DNA from: an uncultured Bacteroidota bacterium
GTDB lineage: Bacteria > Bacteroidota > Bacteroidia > JABEUT01
Length of the DNA: 41,834 bases
Direction: 5' to 3'
NCBI GenBank assembly: GCA_903863935.1
Contig: CAIPDV010000126.1
Span: 1 to 41,834, forward strand
The stretch's first letter is position 1. The number at the start of each line of letters is the position of its first letter. Under the pieces are notes generated by a model, which was not told the origin of the DNA, searched no databases, and saw nothing but the letters and a program-made list of their open reading frames with translations. The position numbers and the translations under genes are program-made. Shown here piece by piece: positions 8,987 through 17,522 of the stretch.

Positions 8987-11374
8987 ATGGAAAACCGTAA
9001 TAGTGGCGCAATATTTGATTCGAATGATTTAAAGTCCTTCTTCCGTTTAGCTAAAAAAAATTGGTGGATATTGGTAGGCTTGATAGGCCTTTCTGCAGGA
9101 ATTGCAGTTTATTACGGGCAAACACTGCCCGATGTTTATGCTATTGTAACAGAATTGTTACTGAAATCGGAAGATGAATCGAATAGTACATTAGACGCAC
9201 TATCCAACGGATCAGGCTCTTCAGCCAGTGGTATTTTTGGGAATTCACAGGTTCAGAATTACAACGAAATTCAAGTGATTGAATCCTATGACCTGTTAAG
9301 AAAAGTTGTTGAGAAACTGGATTGTGGTGTTTCGTATTATATCGAAGGTAGACTAAATGACAGGGAAGTTTTCAATAATATTCCTTTTAAAATAAATGTG
9401 CTTAACATTAATAAGGCATTGTATGAAAAAAGTATAAAATTCAATTATATAGATAAATATCACTATAAGATCAGCTATATAAAGGATAAAAAGCCTATAA
9501 TAGTGAACGGAACATTTGGGGATTATATCATTAACAACGATATCAAGCTGGAGGCTTTAAACTTAAGGCCAAATGAAATAGCCACTTCCAATTACTACAT
9601 TAAGGTACATAACCTGAATGAAATGGTTGATCAGATTCAAAAGCATTTATTAGATATAGAAGTCCCGGATAAAACAAACGTTTTACAGATAACTCTTAAA
9701 GACCCAAATCCGCAAAGAGGAGTTGCATTTTTGGATACGCTGATAAATATGTATGTGAAAAACGTAGTAGATCACGAAATGAAGGTTAATACACGTACTA
9801 TAGAGTTTGTAGATAAGCTGATTGCAGATGAATTGGGAGTTTTGGATACGATAAGCCTATCCATGCAGAACTATGAGGCTAAAAAGAACATATTGGACCT
9901 AGGCCGTGAAGAAGATGAATATTTTGGTCAGTACAGCACTCTTGATGCAAACAGAAGCACCCTTGAGGCACAAGTTAGCGCATTGAATGACCTGGAAAAA
10001 TATATTATTGAAGACAAAGACCCTTCCTTCTTTCCGCCATCTGTATATATTAATAGTGATGACGGTTTTTTAAAATCGGCTACCGATGAGTTGTATGCAT
10101 TGCAAATAAGCAAGATAGATGAACTTTCCAAAGGAACAAGGGAGGGCATTATTTTGGCCAGTATGGACTCTAAAATTGATTCATTGAAGAGGAAAGTTTT
10201 AGATTATATTTCAAAAGACAGAACAGCAACAAATAATTTAATTAAAGATAATGGTGTACAGTTAAATCAATATGTACAACAAATTAAAACAATACCTGAT
10301 AAACAGAGAGGCTTAACCAACATTAGCACTCAGCAGGATGTAAATGAACAGCTATATTCATTCCTGCTTCAGGAAAAAGCAACTACACTTATTCAACGTG
10401 CAACAATAATTCCCAAAACACAGATAATAGAAAATCCAAGATCGAAAGGGGTGGTGGAACCTAACCGTAATAAAATGCTCCTGATATTTATTTTTGGAGG
10501 AGCTTTATTAGCATTACTAATTATATTTATAAGAGTAACATTCTACGAACGTGTTGAAAATATTGCGGAATTAAAACAGAAAACCACGTTGCCTGTAGTT
10601 GGTGAAATTTTAAGTGCTCCCAACCTGGCAAATTTATCAGTTGCAATTGAAAATAACCCCAAATCTCCTTTAACAGAGTCATTCCGGGTGTTACGGACCA
10701 ATTTGCAGTACATGTCAACGGAAGCTAAAACCAAGGTGCTCTTATTTACTTCCAATGGTCCGGGTGAAGGAAAAACATTCTGTTCAATTAACCTGGGGGC
10801 TATATTAGCAAAAGCAGAAAAGAAGGTTCTTTTGCTTGAGTTTGACTTACATAAACCTCGGATTCACAAAGCATTGAATATTAAAGCCGATATTGGTTTA
10901 AGCACAATTTTAATTGGTAAATCGGAAATAGGGGAGTGTATAATGGAAACACCTGTACCGGGTATGGATATTATCCTATGCGGACCTATCCCGCCAAACT
11001 CTTCTGAGCTTGTATTATCGCCAAGGGTTAAGGATATCCTGGATTATGGCAGGCTGCATTATGACTATGTAATTGTGGATACACCACCAATCGGTTTGAT
11101 ATCGGATGCATTCGTTCTAATGAACCTAACCGATATAAACTTGTTTGTATTAAATACTAAATATGCATACCGTGATGCAATTTCAAATGTACAGGAAACG
11201 GTATTGATGAATAAGATCAAGAATTTTGGATTTGTGCTTAACAACGTTAAAAGAAGAAGGTCGAAATACTATTATAACAGATATAGTTATGGTTACTATG
11301 GCGGTTACGGAGGCTATGGTGGCTATGGCGGTTACGGAGGTTATGGCGGTTACGGAGGCGGTTATGGAAGCTAA
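8987..11374 (+). CDS. Wzc-like polysaccharide chain-length determinant / tyrosine autokinase, 795 aa
   Basis: The protein combines a Wzz-type chain-length domain with a cytoplasmic BY-kinase. The first membrane segment is at about residues 26-44 (WWILVGLIGLSAGIAVYYG), followed by a long periplasmic coiled-coil region and a second segment near 495-520 (MLLIFIFGGALLALLIIFI). The kinase has Walker A (GPGEGKT, about 589-595), a Walker A' (LLLEFDLHKPR) and Walker B (YVIVDTPP, about 691). The C-terminus is a tyrosine-rich tail beginning RRRSKYYYNRYSYGYY and continuing as YGG repeats, the usual autophosphorylation cluster in exaggerated form. It neighbours the glycosyltransferase/ABC-export cluster, which reads on the opposite strand, and probably controls length or export of that polymer. 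Confidence 0.93.
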   Translation: MENRNSGAIFDSNDLKSFFRLAKKNWWILVGLIGLSAGIAVYYGQTLPDVYAIVTELLLKSEDESNSTLDALSNGSGSSASGIFGNSQVQNYNEIQVIESYDLLRKVVEKLDCGVSYYIEGRLNDREVFNNIPFKINVLNINKALYEKSIKFNYIDKYHYKISYIKDKKPIIVNGTFGDYIINNDIKLEALNLRPNEIATSNYYIKVHNLNEMVDQIQKHLLDIEVPDKTNVLQITLKDPNPQRGVAFLDTLINMYVKNVVDHEMKVNTRTIEFVDKLIADELGVLDTISLSMQNYEAKKNILDLGREEDEYFGQYSTLDANRSTLEAQVSALNDLEKYIIEDKDPSFFPPSVYINSDDGFLKSATDELYALQISKIDELSKGTREGIILASMDSKIDSLKRKVLDYISKDRTATNNLIKDNGVQLNQYVQQIKTIPDKQRGLTNISTQQDVNEQLYSFLLQEKATTLIQRATIIPKTQIIENPRSKGVVEPNRNKMLLIFIFGGALLALLIIFIRVTFYERVENIAELKQKTTLPVVGEILSAPNLANLSVAIENNPKSPLTESFRVLRTNLQYMSTEAKTKVLLFTSNGPGEGKTFCSINLGAILAKAEKKVLLLEFDLHKPRIHKALNIKADIGLSTILIGKSEIGECIMETPVPGMDIILCGPIPPNSSELVLSPRVKDILDYGRLHYDYVIVDTPPIGLISDAFVLMNLTDINLFVLNTKYAYRDAISNVQETVLMNKIKNFGFVLNNVKRRRSKYYYNRYSYGYYGGYGGYGGYGGYGGYGGYGGGYGS
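11286..11370 (+). repeat. Tandem 9-base repeats encoding Tyr-Gly-Gly
   Basis: The 3' end of the kinase gene consists of repeated TATGGCGGT/TACGGAGGC units that encode a run of YGG tripeptides ending in GGYGS. The units alternate in synonymous codons, so some selection for the peptide is likely. Copy number could vary by slippage in steps of three residues without breaking the frame. Confidence 0.8.
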
Positions 11375-11410
11375 AAAAATAATTTTTGTATTGCCGTTCC
11401 TAATAATTAG

Positions 11411-11418
11411 TACATTTG
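11411..11418 (+). promoter_or_regulatory. -7 box for tRNA-Val
   Basis: TACATTTG matches TAnnTTTG and ends 11 bases before the first tRNA base. TTG triplets at 11386-11388 and 11391-11393 are possible -33 elements, though neither has the standard 19-base spacing. Confidence 0.6.
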
Positions 11419-11429
11419 CAAACCTTTTT

Positions 11430-11507
11430 GGGAGCTTAGCTCAGCTGGTTCAGAGCATCTGCCTTACAAGCAGAGGGTCATCGGTTCGAACCCGGTAGCT
11501 CCCACCA
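11430..11507 (+). tRNA. tRNA-Val (anticodon TAC)
   Basis: A complete cloverleaf can be drawn. The acceptor stem is GGGAGCT/AGCTCCC, and the D-arm has GCTC...GAGC with the invariant GG. The anticodon stem is TCTGC/GCAGA around loop CTTACAA, with anticodon TAC at 11465-11467. The variable region has five bases and the T-arm is ATCGG-TTCGAAC-CCGGT. The terminal CCA is encoded (11505-11507). The gene is transcribed alone, with its own -7 box and terminator. Confidence 0.97.
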
Positions 11508-11514
11508 AAACAGG

Positions 11515-11551
11515 AAAACACTTATAGGATAAAACTTATAGGTGTTTTTTT
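11515..11551 (+). terminator. Rho-independent terminator of tRNA-Val
   Basis: Bases 11517-11528 (AACACTTATAGG) pair with 11535-11546 (CTTATAGGTGTT) along 12 positions if two G-U wobbles are allowed. The loop is six bases (ATAAAA) and the stem is followed by a T run. Flanking A and T runs can extend the stem. Confidence 0.85.
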
Positions 11552-11559
11552 ATGTCGGA

Positions 11560-11709
11560 ATGAAATTCACAGTTTACATAATATATTCGAACACCCTTAA
11601 CAGGTATTATGTTGGATATACCGCAGGGTTTACGGAGCGATTGCGAAGACAAATTCAAATCACAAAGGATTTACCGGTGGAAGAACCTGATGAGAGCTAC
11701 CTTAAATAG
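11560..11709 (+). pseudogene. Decayed GIY-YIG endonuclease family gene
   Basis: Reading from the ATG at 11560 gives MKFTVYIIYSNTLNRYYVGY, then TAGFTERLRRQ. These are the start, the GIY-equivalent (VYIIYS), the YIG-equivalent (YYVGYT) and the conserved arginine of the small stand-alone GIY-YIG proteins (usually 80-100 aa). After residue 31 the frame becomes unlike the family and stops at residue 49. Re-reading from 11652 in the +1 frame gives NSNHKGFTGGRT, which looks like the family's next segment (RRHN...HKGFTG), and then hits two stops. One base was apparently lost near 11651, and the 3' half is missing or unrecognisable. It sits directly behind the tRNA terminator and is probably not functional. 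Confidence 0.75.
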
Positions 11710-11712
11710 ATA

Positions 11713-12855
11713 TTATTTTGAATTTAAATATATGTTTGTCAGTTCTTTGTAGTGTGATTCGATTGAAAATTTTTCGATTATTTTAAACCTATTTGCAGGA
11801 ATTCGTTTCCAATGGAGGATATCTAGCATGCGTTTAGCATAAGCCTCAACATTCCGTTCTTCAATGAGGTATCCATTAACTCCGTCTTCAACTAACTCGG
11901 GTATGCCCGCATGCCAGGTAGAAATAACCGGCAATTCCATAGCCATAGCTTCCATTATAGCATTCGGAATCCCTTCTTTCATTCCTGTAGCAGATGTTAT
12001 GCTATGATGCACAAAAACATCAGCTTGCTTGAGTAAAGGGTAGGTTTCCTTGTAAGTAATAACACCTGTAAATTCAACAAAATTGGAAAGTTCAAGTCTA
12101 TTTGTTTCATTTTTTGTTTGTTCAAGTGTTTGGCCCCCTCCTGCTAGAATAAGCTTGTAATGGGTTTTGTCTTCTACCAAGTTCAAAAATTTTCGAAAAG
12201 CCTGCAAAGTATAAGTATGACCTTTCTTTTCGTTGAAGGAACTTATTTGAAGAAATGTGAATTTTTTGTGTTGCTCAGGGTTTTCCTCAGGTTTAAAATA
12301 ATCCGTATTTGTGCCATAGTAAAGTAGTCTGGCTTTCTTCAAATTAAGTCCCGCATTTTCCATATCCTTACGCATGTAATTAGATACATAAATAGGCGTA
12401 ATATTAAAACGGTTGAAATAATAGTTCAGTTTTTTAACATAACATTTGCGTAGTAGCATTTCACTTGCATCATACCCGTGGAAAGAAACAACAATTGGGC
12501 ACGGTGGGCTATCTATATTCTCCAAGAGTATCAAAGATTCATAACCAAAATGCCCATGAATTATATCGGGCTTAAAAGTTGTTATTACCTCATTCAATTT
12601 ATGCTTGAAAGCATGATTCTTTCTGTTCAGAAGAATATCGTTCTTTTCTAAGAGCCAATTAATTTTTCTCGTAACCCTGTTTTGTGTGAAAGGTATAATT
12701 GTGAGTTTTTCGAACGGGAAATCTTTTTCACTTCCTTTAATTCTGTTTGTAGTTACCAATAAAACATCATTTGTTTTAGCAAGTTCCATTATTTCATTGT
12801 AGATGAATAATAGCGTAGGCCCCATGAAATTTTCTACAAACACAAGTATTTTCAT
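11713..12855 (-). CDS. GT4 family glycosyltransferase, 380 aa
   Basis: This GT-B fold enzyme (GT4 group) probably adds one sugar to a lipid-linked surface polysaccharide in the cytoplasm. The N-terminal domain begins MKILVFVENFMGPTLLFIYN. The C-terminal donor-sugar domain has FLQISSFNEKKGH and the characteristic GIPNAIMEAMAMELPVIST...GIPELV, with two glutamates spaced as in GT4 enzymes. I use the ATG at 12855. A longer in-frame version (MGSCFGRFL...) lies inside the upstream gene. With this start the gene overlaps its upstream neighbour by four bases (ATGA), typical of translational coupling. It is the last gene of the polysaccharide operon and nearly abuts the GIY-YIG remnant. Confidence 0.9.
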   Translation of the reverse strand: MKILVFVENFMGPTLLFIYNEIMELAKTNDVLLVTTNRIKGSEKDFPFEKLTIIPFTQNRVTRKINWLLEKNDILLNRKNHAFKHKLNEVITTFKPDIIHGHFGYESLILLENIDSPPCPIVVSFHGYDASEMLLRKCYVKKLNYYFNRFNITPIYVSNYMRKDMENAGLNLKKARLLYYGTNTDYFKPEENPEQHKKFTFLQISSFNEKKGHTYTLQAFRKFLNLVEDKTHYKLILAGGGQTLEQTKNETNRLELSNFVEFTGVITYKETYPLLKQADVFVHHSITSATGMKEGIPNAIMEAMAMELPVISTWHAGIPELVEDGVNGYLIEERNVEAYAKRMLDILHWKRIPANRFKIIEKFSIESHYKELTNIYLNSK

Positions 12856-13370
12856 TTTCCGAAATCTTTCGTTAAGGAATCTACCAAAGCAGGAACCCAA
12901 ACCATTTTGCCAGGTATATTCATTTCTTCCTGTTCACCAACTCTAACAAGCTTTATCCAGTAACGAAACTCATCAATATCAATAATATGCCGGTAAGTTT
13001 CAATAACTTTAAGTGGTAAATCATTCTTGATGCAAAAAGTAAAATAATTCAATAAGGTTTTGGGGTTGTTACCCCAACTTATATTTCCTATTCTAACAAT
13101 TGTGTATGATTTAAAACTACTCTTAACGAATGCCTCCATTTTCTTTTTATGTAATAAATAGGGGGTTGATTCAGTGCTATAATAAAGCGATAGGGAAGAC
13201 ATATATACAAGATGAGTATCTTTTGGTTGCTTTTTCAATAATTCTTCTTCCCTTTTAAAGTTATCGGTATTTGTTTCCTTGCTGTCACTTACGCCCGAAG
13301 CGAAGAATGTAACATCATTCCGGTCCAGGTCTGCAATTGCTTTTGCAATATCCCCACTTCCTATTATCAT
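12852..13370 (-). CDS. Short SDR-like (NAD-dependent epimerase/dehydratase-type) protein, 172 aa
   Basis: The protein starts with a Rossmann-like MIIGSGDIAKAI, followed by VYMSSLSLY (Ser58/Ser59) and YLLHKKKME, which fits the YxxxK catalytic pattern of short-chain dehydrogenases (Tyr71, Lys75). The order and spacing resemble an extended SDR reduced to a minimum: about half to two thirds of the usual length, with little room for a substrate domain. It may modify a nucleotide sugar or be a degenerate accessory protein. I cannot name a substrate. It lies in the polysaccharide operon, 8 bases after the GT2 gene and overlapping the next glycosyltransferase gene by four bases. Confidence 0.65.
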   Translation of the reverse strand: MIIGSGDIAKAIADLDRNDVTFFASGVSDSKETNTDNFKREEELLKKQPKDTHLVYMSSLSLYYSTESTPYLLHKKKMEAFVKSSFKSYTIVRIGNISWGNNPKTLLNYFTFCIKNDLPLKVIETYRHIIDIDEFRYWIKLVRVGEQEEMNIPGKMVWVPALVDSLTKDFGK

Positions 13371-13378
13371 AAATGGTT

Positions 13379-14377
13379 TTATTTTTTTATTCCCTTGTAG
13401 TAGAATTTCAACTTTTCAACAAAACTAATATTATTTAGTCCAAAATGCTTTTTAAATAACCGGACTGCATTAATACCACATTGTTGGGTTGAAAAATAAC
13501 TTGCTTCAAAAAGCCTGCGGCTGATTTGGAGATTAATAATGTGCGGTGAGTACTCTTTTGTAAAGTTGTTTTTAGATATAAAGTCAGTATAGATTTCAAA
13601 TAAGCGTTTTAATTCGGATATGGAAAACCCGTATTCAAATGTTATAAATCTCCTAAGGATGGCAAAATCACTTTCACTTATGTTGACCCCTGTTATACTC
13701 AATTGCCCAATGATGATTTCAGTTTTATTTTCATCCATTAATTTTTTTCGTGCAATAGTGGCTTGATCCTTATGAACCCTATACTTCAATAATACTTCAG
13801 GTAAATTAGCCAGTTTAGAGACCCTGCCAAGGTTTACCCATAACTTAAAATCGGCAGTATCGTGGTAATGTTCCTCGTAGCGGATATTGTTTTTTATGAG
13901 AATATCCTTTCTTACAATTGCAGTTGGGTGAATTAGTGAGGAGCCCCACATTAAATGACATTTAATTTCATTGTGTGAAACATCGTATTTCCATATTCCG
14001 GTTCTTTCCCCAATATACTCCGCAAAAGTTCCACTAACACCAATATCCAAATGTAGTTCCATGAAATCAAATTGCCTTTCGAGTCGCGATGGTAAGGCAA
14101 TATCATCGGCATCCATGCGCACAATATACCTTCCTTTGCTTTCATCAATGCCTCGGTTTAGTGAATAGACCATTCCCTTATTTCCATCGTTTTCGAAGTA
14201 TCTGATACGGGAATCTTCATAGGATTTAATTATAGTTCCGGAATTGTCTTTCGATCCATCATTAATAATAAGCAACTCAAAATTTCGGTACGATTGATTT
14301 AAAATACTTGCAATGGCTTCAGAAATATATTCTGCAGAATTATATACCGGTATTATTACAGATAATTCAGGAGTCAT
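13379..14377 (-). CDS. GT2 family glycosyltransferase, 332 aa
   Basis: This is a GT-A fold family 2 glycosyltransferase. The N-terminal domain has the canonical SVIIPVYNSAEYISEAIASI, then LLIINDGSKDNS (nucleotide-binding Asp40), and the metal-binding DXD as VRMDADDIALPSR (Asp89-Asp91). The expected downstream histidine/aspartate segment is HYHDTADFKLWVNLG. No membrane segments are seen, so it probably works at the cytoplasmic face of the membrane. It sits in the middle of the polysaccharide operon, three bases from its upstream neighbour. Confidence 0.93.
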   Translation of the reverse strand: MTPELSVIIPVYNSAEYISEAIASILNQSYRNFELLIINDGSKDNSGTIIKSYEDSRIRYFENDGNKGMVYSLNRGIDESKGRYIVRMDADDIALPSRLERQFDFMELHLDIGVSGTFAEYIGERTGIWKYDVSHNEIKCHLMWGSSLIHPTAIVRKDILIKNNIRYEEHYHDTADFKLWVNLGRVSKLANLPEVLLKYRVHKDQATIARKKLMDENKTEIIIGQLSITGVNISESDFAILRRFITFEYGFSISELKRLFEIYTDFISKNNFTKEYSPHIINLQISRRLFEASYFSTQQCGINAVRLFKKHFGLNNISFVEKLKFYYKGIKK

Positions 14378-14380
14378 GCA

Positions 14381-15349
14381 TTAAGAAATTAATCTGTGTA
14401 ACCTGGTAATAACCCTTGATGCATTTTTACCAAGTTTGGCCCTTGAAATCAATTCAACAGAAATTGATTTAACCGATTTATCCAATGGTAAATTAGGATA
14501 AACATCTAAAATTATTTTTCGTAATTCATCCTCGGTATATCCTGCAGCAGCGGCCCAGTATATAAAAGTTCTCAACGTTTCCCATTCATATAATGGGTAT
14601 TTGCTTTTATCAATTTCTTTAGCGGCAATAGGTAATTTACTTTTCCATTTTCTATTTAAAAGCAATGTGTTTTCAAACCAGGTTTTATTGAACGTACCTT
14701 GCTGAAAGTGTTCAATTAAAATATCAAATACCACGCAAACACGCAAGTGTTGTTTTACCTGTATAGAAATATCACTGTCATATGAATGAAAACCTTTGAA
14801 AGTATCGGAATCAAATTTTATTTTTTGCTGTGTAAATAATTCCTTTCGAATGCAAAACCATAAGCCGTCTAAAACTACGGCATCAACCACGTTTTGTTTT
14901 GTCGGGTTGTTGTATTGACGTGTAACAGTCTCATCCGCACTTTCCGATAACTTTTCCTGATACGATTGATATGAAACTTTCCGGCTCCAATGCTGAATAT
15001 TATTTATAAGATGATCGTTAACCAATTGGTTACTCCACCATGGGGCGGGGCTTTTAGGAAGAACATTCCCGCCAATTACCCCAATCATTCCAATGCTGGT
15101 ATCATTAAAATGTGCTACAACTTTCTCTCCCCAGTTTTCGGTATGAAATACAATATCCTCATGGGTAAAACATAGTATAGGAAACGTGCTTTTTTGAGCT
15201 CCTTCATTATATGCCTCGAAAATTGAATATTGATTAGATGTATTATCAATAACTATCAATTCATAGTGAATGCCAATGGTCTTTTGGATGCTTTCTTTTA
15301 TTTTCTGCAAATAAACCTCGCTCCTATGACAAATTACAATGGAAATCAT
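14381..15349 (-). CDS. GT2-like glycosyltransferase, 322 aa
   Basis: The sequence begins MISIVICHRSEVYLQKIKES with a GT-A-like first strand, then ELIVIDNTSN and CFTHEDIVF, where a THED sequence takes the place of the usual DXD. This resembles the divergent 'glycosyltransferase-like family' found in Bacteroidota polysaccharide clusters. The middle contains a tryptophan-rich acceptor region (PAPWWSNQL) and a block FHSYDSDISIQVKQH that fits a catalytic-base segment. The start codon overlaps the stop of the GT4 gene upstream by four bases (ATGA). Donor and acceptor are unknown. Confidence 0.8.
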   Translation of the reverse strand: MISIVICHRSEVYLQKIKESIQKTIGIHYELIVIDNTSNQYSIFEAYNEGAQKSTFPILCFTHEDIVFHTENWGEKVVAHFNDTSIGMIGVIGGNVLPKSPAPWWSNQLVNDHLINNIQHWSRKVSYQSYQEKLSESADETVTRQYNNPTKQNVVDAVVLDGLWFCIRKELFTQQKIKFDSDTFKGFHSYDSDISIQVKQHLRVCVVFDILIEHFQQGTFNKTWFENTLLLNRKWKSKLPIAAKEIDKSKYPLYEWETLRTFIYWAAAAGYTEDELRKIILDVYPNLPLDKSVKSISVELISRAKLGKNASRVITRLHRLIS

Positions 15350-16476
15350 TTAGGCAAGCTTAATAAAATATTTTCCCAGTTAATAACTTGTTTAGAAACA
15401 TCAAAGTCACCCGCCCTTTCTTTCGCTTTTTCAGAACTAAAGCCTATTTTATTCGAGGATACCTCATTCATTGTATTCGCCAGATCTGATACATTCCATG
15501 AATTGACAATTTTTCCTGTACCCTGAGTTACTATTTCTGAAACGCCTCCTGCATTAAAACTCACCACTGGTTTTCCCAAAGCCAATGCTTCTACAACTAC
15601 CATTCCAAAAGGCTCTTCGCGCGAAGTAAGCACAAAACCATCCATGATATTCATGTAATCGTAATAGTCTTTTGTCTTTTTACCAAGAAAAAACAAATTG
15701 TTGATTTTGTTGTATTCAATTTCCTTTTCAATCATCAGGTCCATCCCGGTATTGGAATTATTTCCCAGCCATACCAAAGCAGCATTTTGTTCTTTCAATT
15801 GGGTTGCTATTGCTGGTGCCATGTCAATCCCTTTCCTGGTAGATGAAGTGCCCGACATAAGCCAGATAAAATCAAACCTTGATAATCCCAACTCTTCTTT
15901 TATTTTTTGTGAATTGGAATTGTCAGCCTTTATTTTTGAGGTGTCTATACACTCATACTGAAGCATAACATTTTTTGCACCCATAATTTTGAGTGCATCA
16001 TACACAGCCTTACTGTCCGCAATAATAAGTGTTGCATAGTCAATGGCCTCTTGCAGTTGCTTTTTGCTTACAAGTGCATAATCCGACTTTAATTCATGAA
16101 TATGAAGGATGACCGCTATGTTATTTTTTTTTGCAAGTGATACTTTATCGGTCATTAATACCGTATTCAAATACCAATAATGAGGGTTGACCTTTTTATG
16201 AATATCCAAAAGATGTTTCTCATATAAATTCTGTCCAACTTTTCTAGCAATAATTTGCTTAATGCGTGTTTTGGTATTTGGATATTTTAACGTAACAAAG
16301 GTCTTGATATACGGTGGCATCATCCCAAGTAATTCTCCTTCGCACTCACTTACAAGGCTTGCTTCAATGATGTTTTTATTGATATGTTCAAACATGTACC
16401 ATAAAAACATTTCAGATCCGGTGCGACCTGCATATGGAGTGAAAAACAAGAGATTTAATTTAGATTTTCTTTCCAT
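15346..16476 (-). CDS. GT4 family glycosyltransferase, 376 aa
   Basis: This is a GT-B glycosyltransferase of the GT4 type. The N-terminal domain starts NLLFFTPYAGRTGSEMFLWY, with a glycine-rich acceptor-side loop. The C-terminal domain has FIWLMSGTSSTRKGIDMAP and the diagnostic REEPFGMVVVEALALGKPVV followed by FNAGGVSEIV. I take the ATG at 16476 (MERKSKLN). An in-frame TTG 39 bases further upstream would add an unlikely leader. It overlaps the next gene by four bases and is the first glycosyltransferase after the sulfotransferases. Confidence 0.9.
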   Translation of the reverse strand: MERKSKLNLLFFTPYAGRTGSEMFLWYMFEHINKNIIEASLVSECEGELLGMMPPYIKTFVTLKYPNTKTRIKQIIARKVGQNLYEKHLLDIHKKVNPHYWYLNTVLMTDKVSLAKKNNIAVILHIHELKSDYALVSKKQLQEAIDYATLIIADSKAVYDALKIMGAKNVMLQYECIDTSKIKADNSNSQKIKEELGLSRFDFIWLMSGTSSTRKGIDMAPAIATQLKEQNAALVWLGNNSNTGMDLMIEKEIEYNKINNLFFLGKKTKDYYDYMNIMDGFVLTSREEPFGMVVVEALALGKPVVSFNAGGVSEIVTQGTGKIVNSWNVSDLANTMNEVSSNKIGFSSEKAKERAGDFDVSKQVINWENILLSLPK

Positions 16477-16545
16477 TAAATTTATATCCCTGCATTTTGT
16501 TGCTTGAAAAATCAAATTTGTTAAAAAACTAAAACCGGATTTTAG

Positions 16546-17391
16546 TTACGACCAGTTAAACTTTTTGCCAATATGCGAAAAAAATGCTTCGTTATGCGGT
16601 TTGTAAAGTTCACTTAACATGTTGAAGGTGGATTTACTCATTGGTTCTTTATAGTCTATTACATGGTATTTGCTATTTACCGATTCAATATTCCACTCCA
16701 TTTGCGGCACTCCAACAAAACTACATATCTCATTTAAAACACGTGATCTTTCCTGGTCAAGTTCAATGTTTTCAAAAAGTATAAACCTGTCTTTTGGGAA
16801 ATAGTTATAGAAATTTTCCAGCTGATCCTGGTAAAAGCCACGCCTGATAAAGGAAGGTTCAGGTAATTGTTTAGCATCCGACATTATTTTCATTTCTTCT
16901 TCCAGAAAGTTTTCGAATGGCGGACACCCTTCCGGCGTGAAAAAAAGTTTCTGGAAAAAATTCTCAATATCCGGATTACGATTCTTATAAGACCATTCAA
17001 TGGTTCTTTCCCGAAGTTCTGGTGTAAGCGTATTTTGCTTAAACATATTATAAGCGGAATAAGCCCTGATAACTGGATCCCTTACAAGGCAAATAAATTT
17101 CATTTCAGGGTTGTACTTTGCAATTCTTTCGGGTGTATGTGGAGAATACCAGTACTGTGGCGAAGCTTCATAATAAAGTATATCTTTTTTTCCAAAATCT
17201 TTCCAGCGCGAGTGATACCATTTTTCCCCCATTTTATAATTCGAATGGAGATGGAAGTAATCCAATTCCTTCCCCAATGATCCCTGGAGCGATGGATGGG
17301 CTTTAAGATATTGAAACAGTGAGGTTGTACCACATTTTTGGGCTCCTATTATTACAAAATCAACCTTTTTTTTCTTGTTCCTGAATAGCAT
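16546..17391 (-). CDS. Sulfotransferase (PAPS-dependent), 281 aa
   Basis: Sulfotransferases of this type move sulfate from PAPS to carbohydrate hydroxyl or amino groups. The 5'-phosphosulfate-binding loop is intact near the N-terminus (DFVIIGAQKCGTTSLFQYLK), and the 3'-phosphate-binding site is FICLVRDPVIRAYSAYNMF. The spacing and the later RRGFYQDQLENFYNYFPKDR and LNEICSFVGVP segments resemble heparan-type N-deacetylase/sulfotransferase domains. No signal peptide is present, so sulfation would happen in the cytoplasm before export. It is followed by glycosyltransferase genes and preceded by a second sulfotransferase and an ABC exporter. Confidence 0.93.
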   Translation of the reverse strand: MLFRNKKKKVDFVIIGAQKCGTTSLFQYLKAHPSLQGSLGKELDYFHLHSNYKMGEKWYHSRWKDFGKKDILYYEASPQYWYSPHTPERIAKYNPEMKFICLVRDPVIRAYSAYNMFKQNTLTPELRERTIEWSYKNRNPDIENFFQKLFFTPEGCPPFENFLEEEMKIMSDAKQLPEPSFIRRGFYQDQLENFYNYFPKDRFILFENIELDQERSRVLNEICSFVGVPQMEWNIESVNSKYHVIDYKEPMSKSTFNMLSELYKPHNEAFFSHIGKKFNWS

Positions 17392-17522
17392 AAGATGTTC
17401 TCAAATATTGTAAGAACAATTTTTGATAGTGAAAGTATATAAGATATGCAAATGTAAGATTGGGGATGATAATCGAATGAAACATTTTAGAATAAACTGC
17501 ATAATGGCCCTTAAAAAAGTAA

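Noticed and set aside
11430-11709. tRNA-associated integrative element or prophage attachment site
   Set aside because: No second copy of the tRNA 3' end, no integrase and no phage genes were seen. Only a decayed GIY-YIG gene follows.
12856-12900. Longer N-terminus for the GT4 glycosyltransferase (MGSCFGRFLNERFRK)
   Set aside because: This extension lies within the preceding gene. The ATG at 12855 gives the standard GT-B first strand and a four-base overlap.
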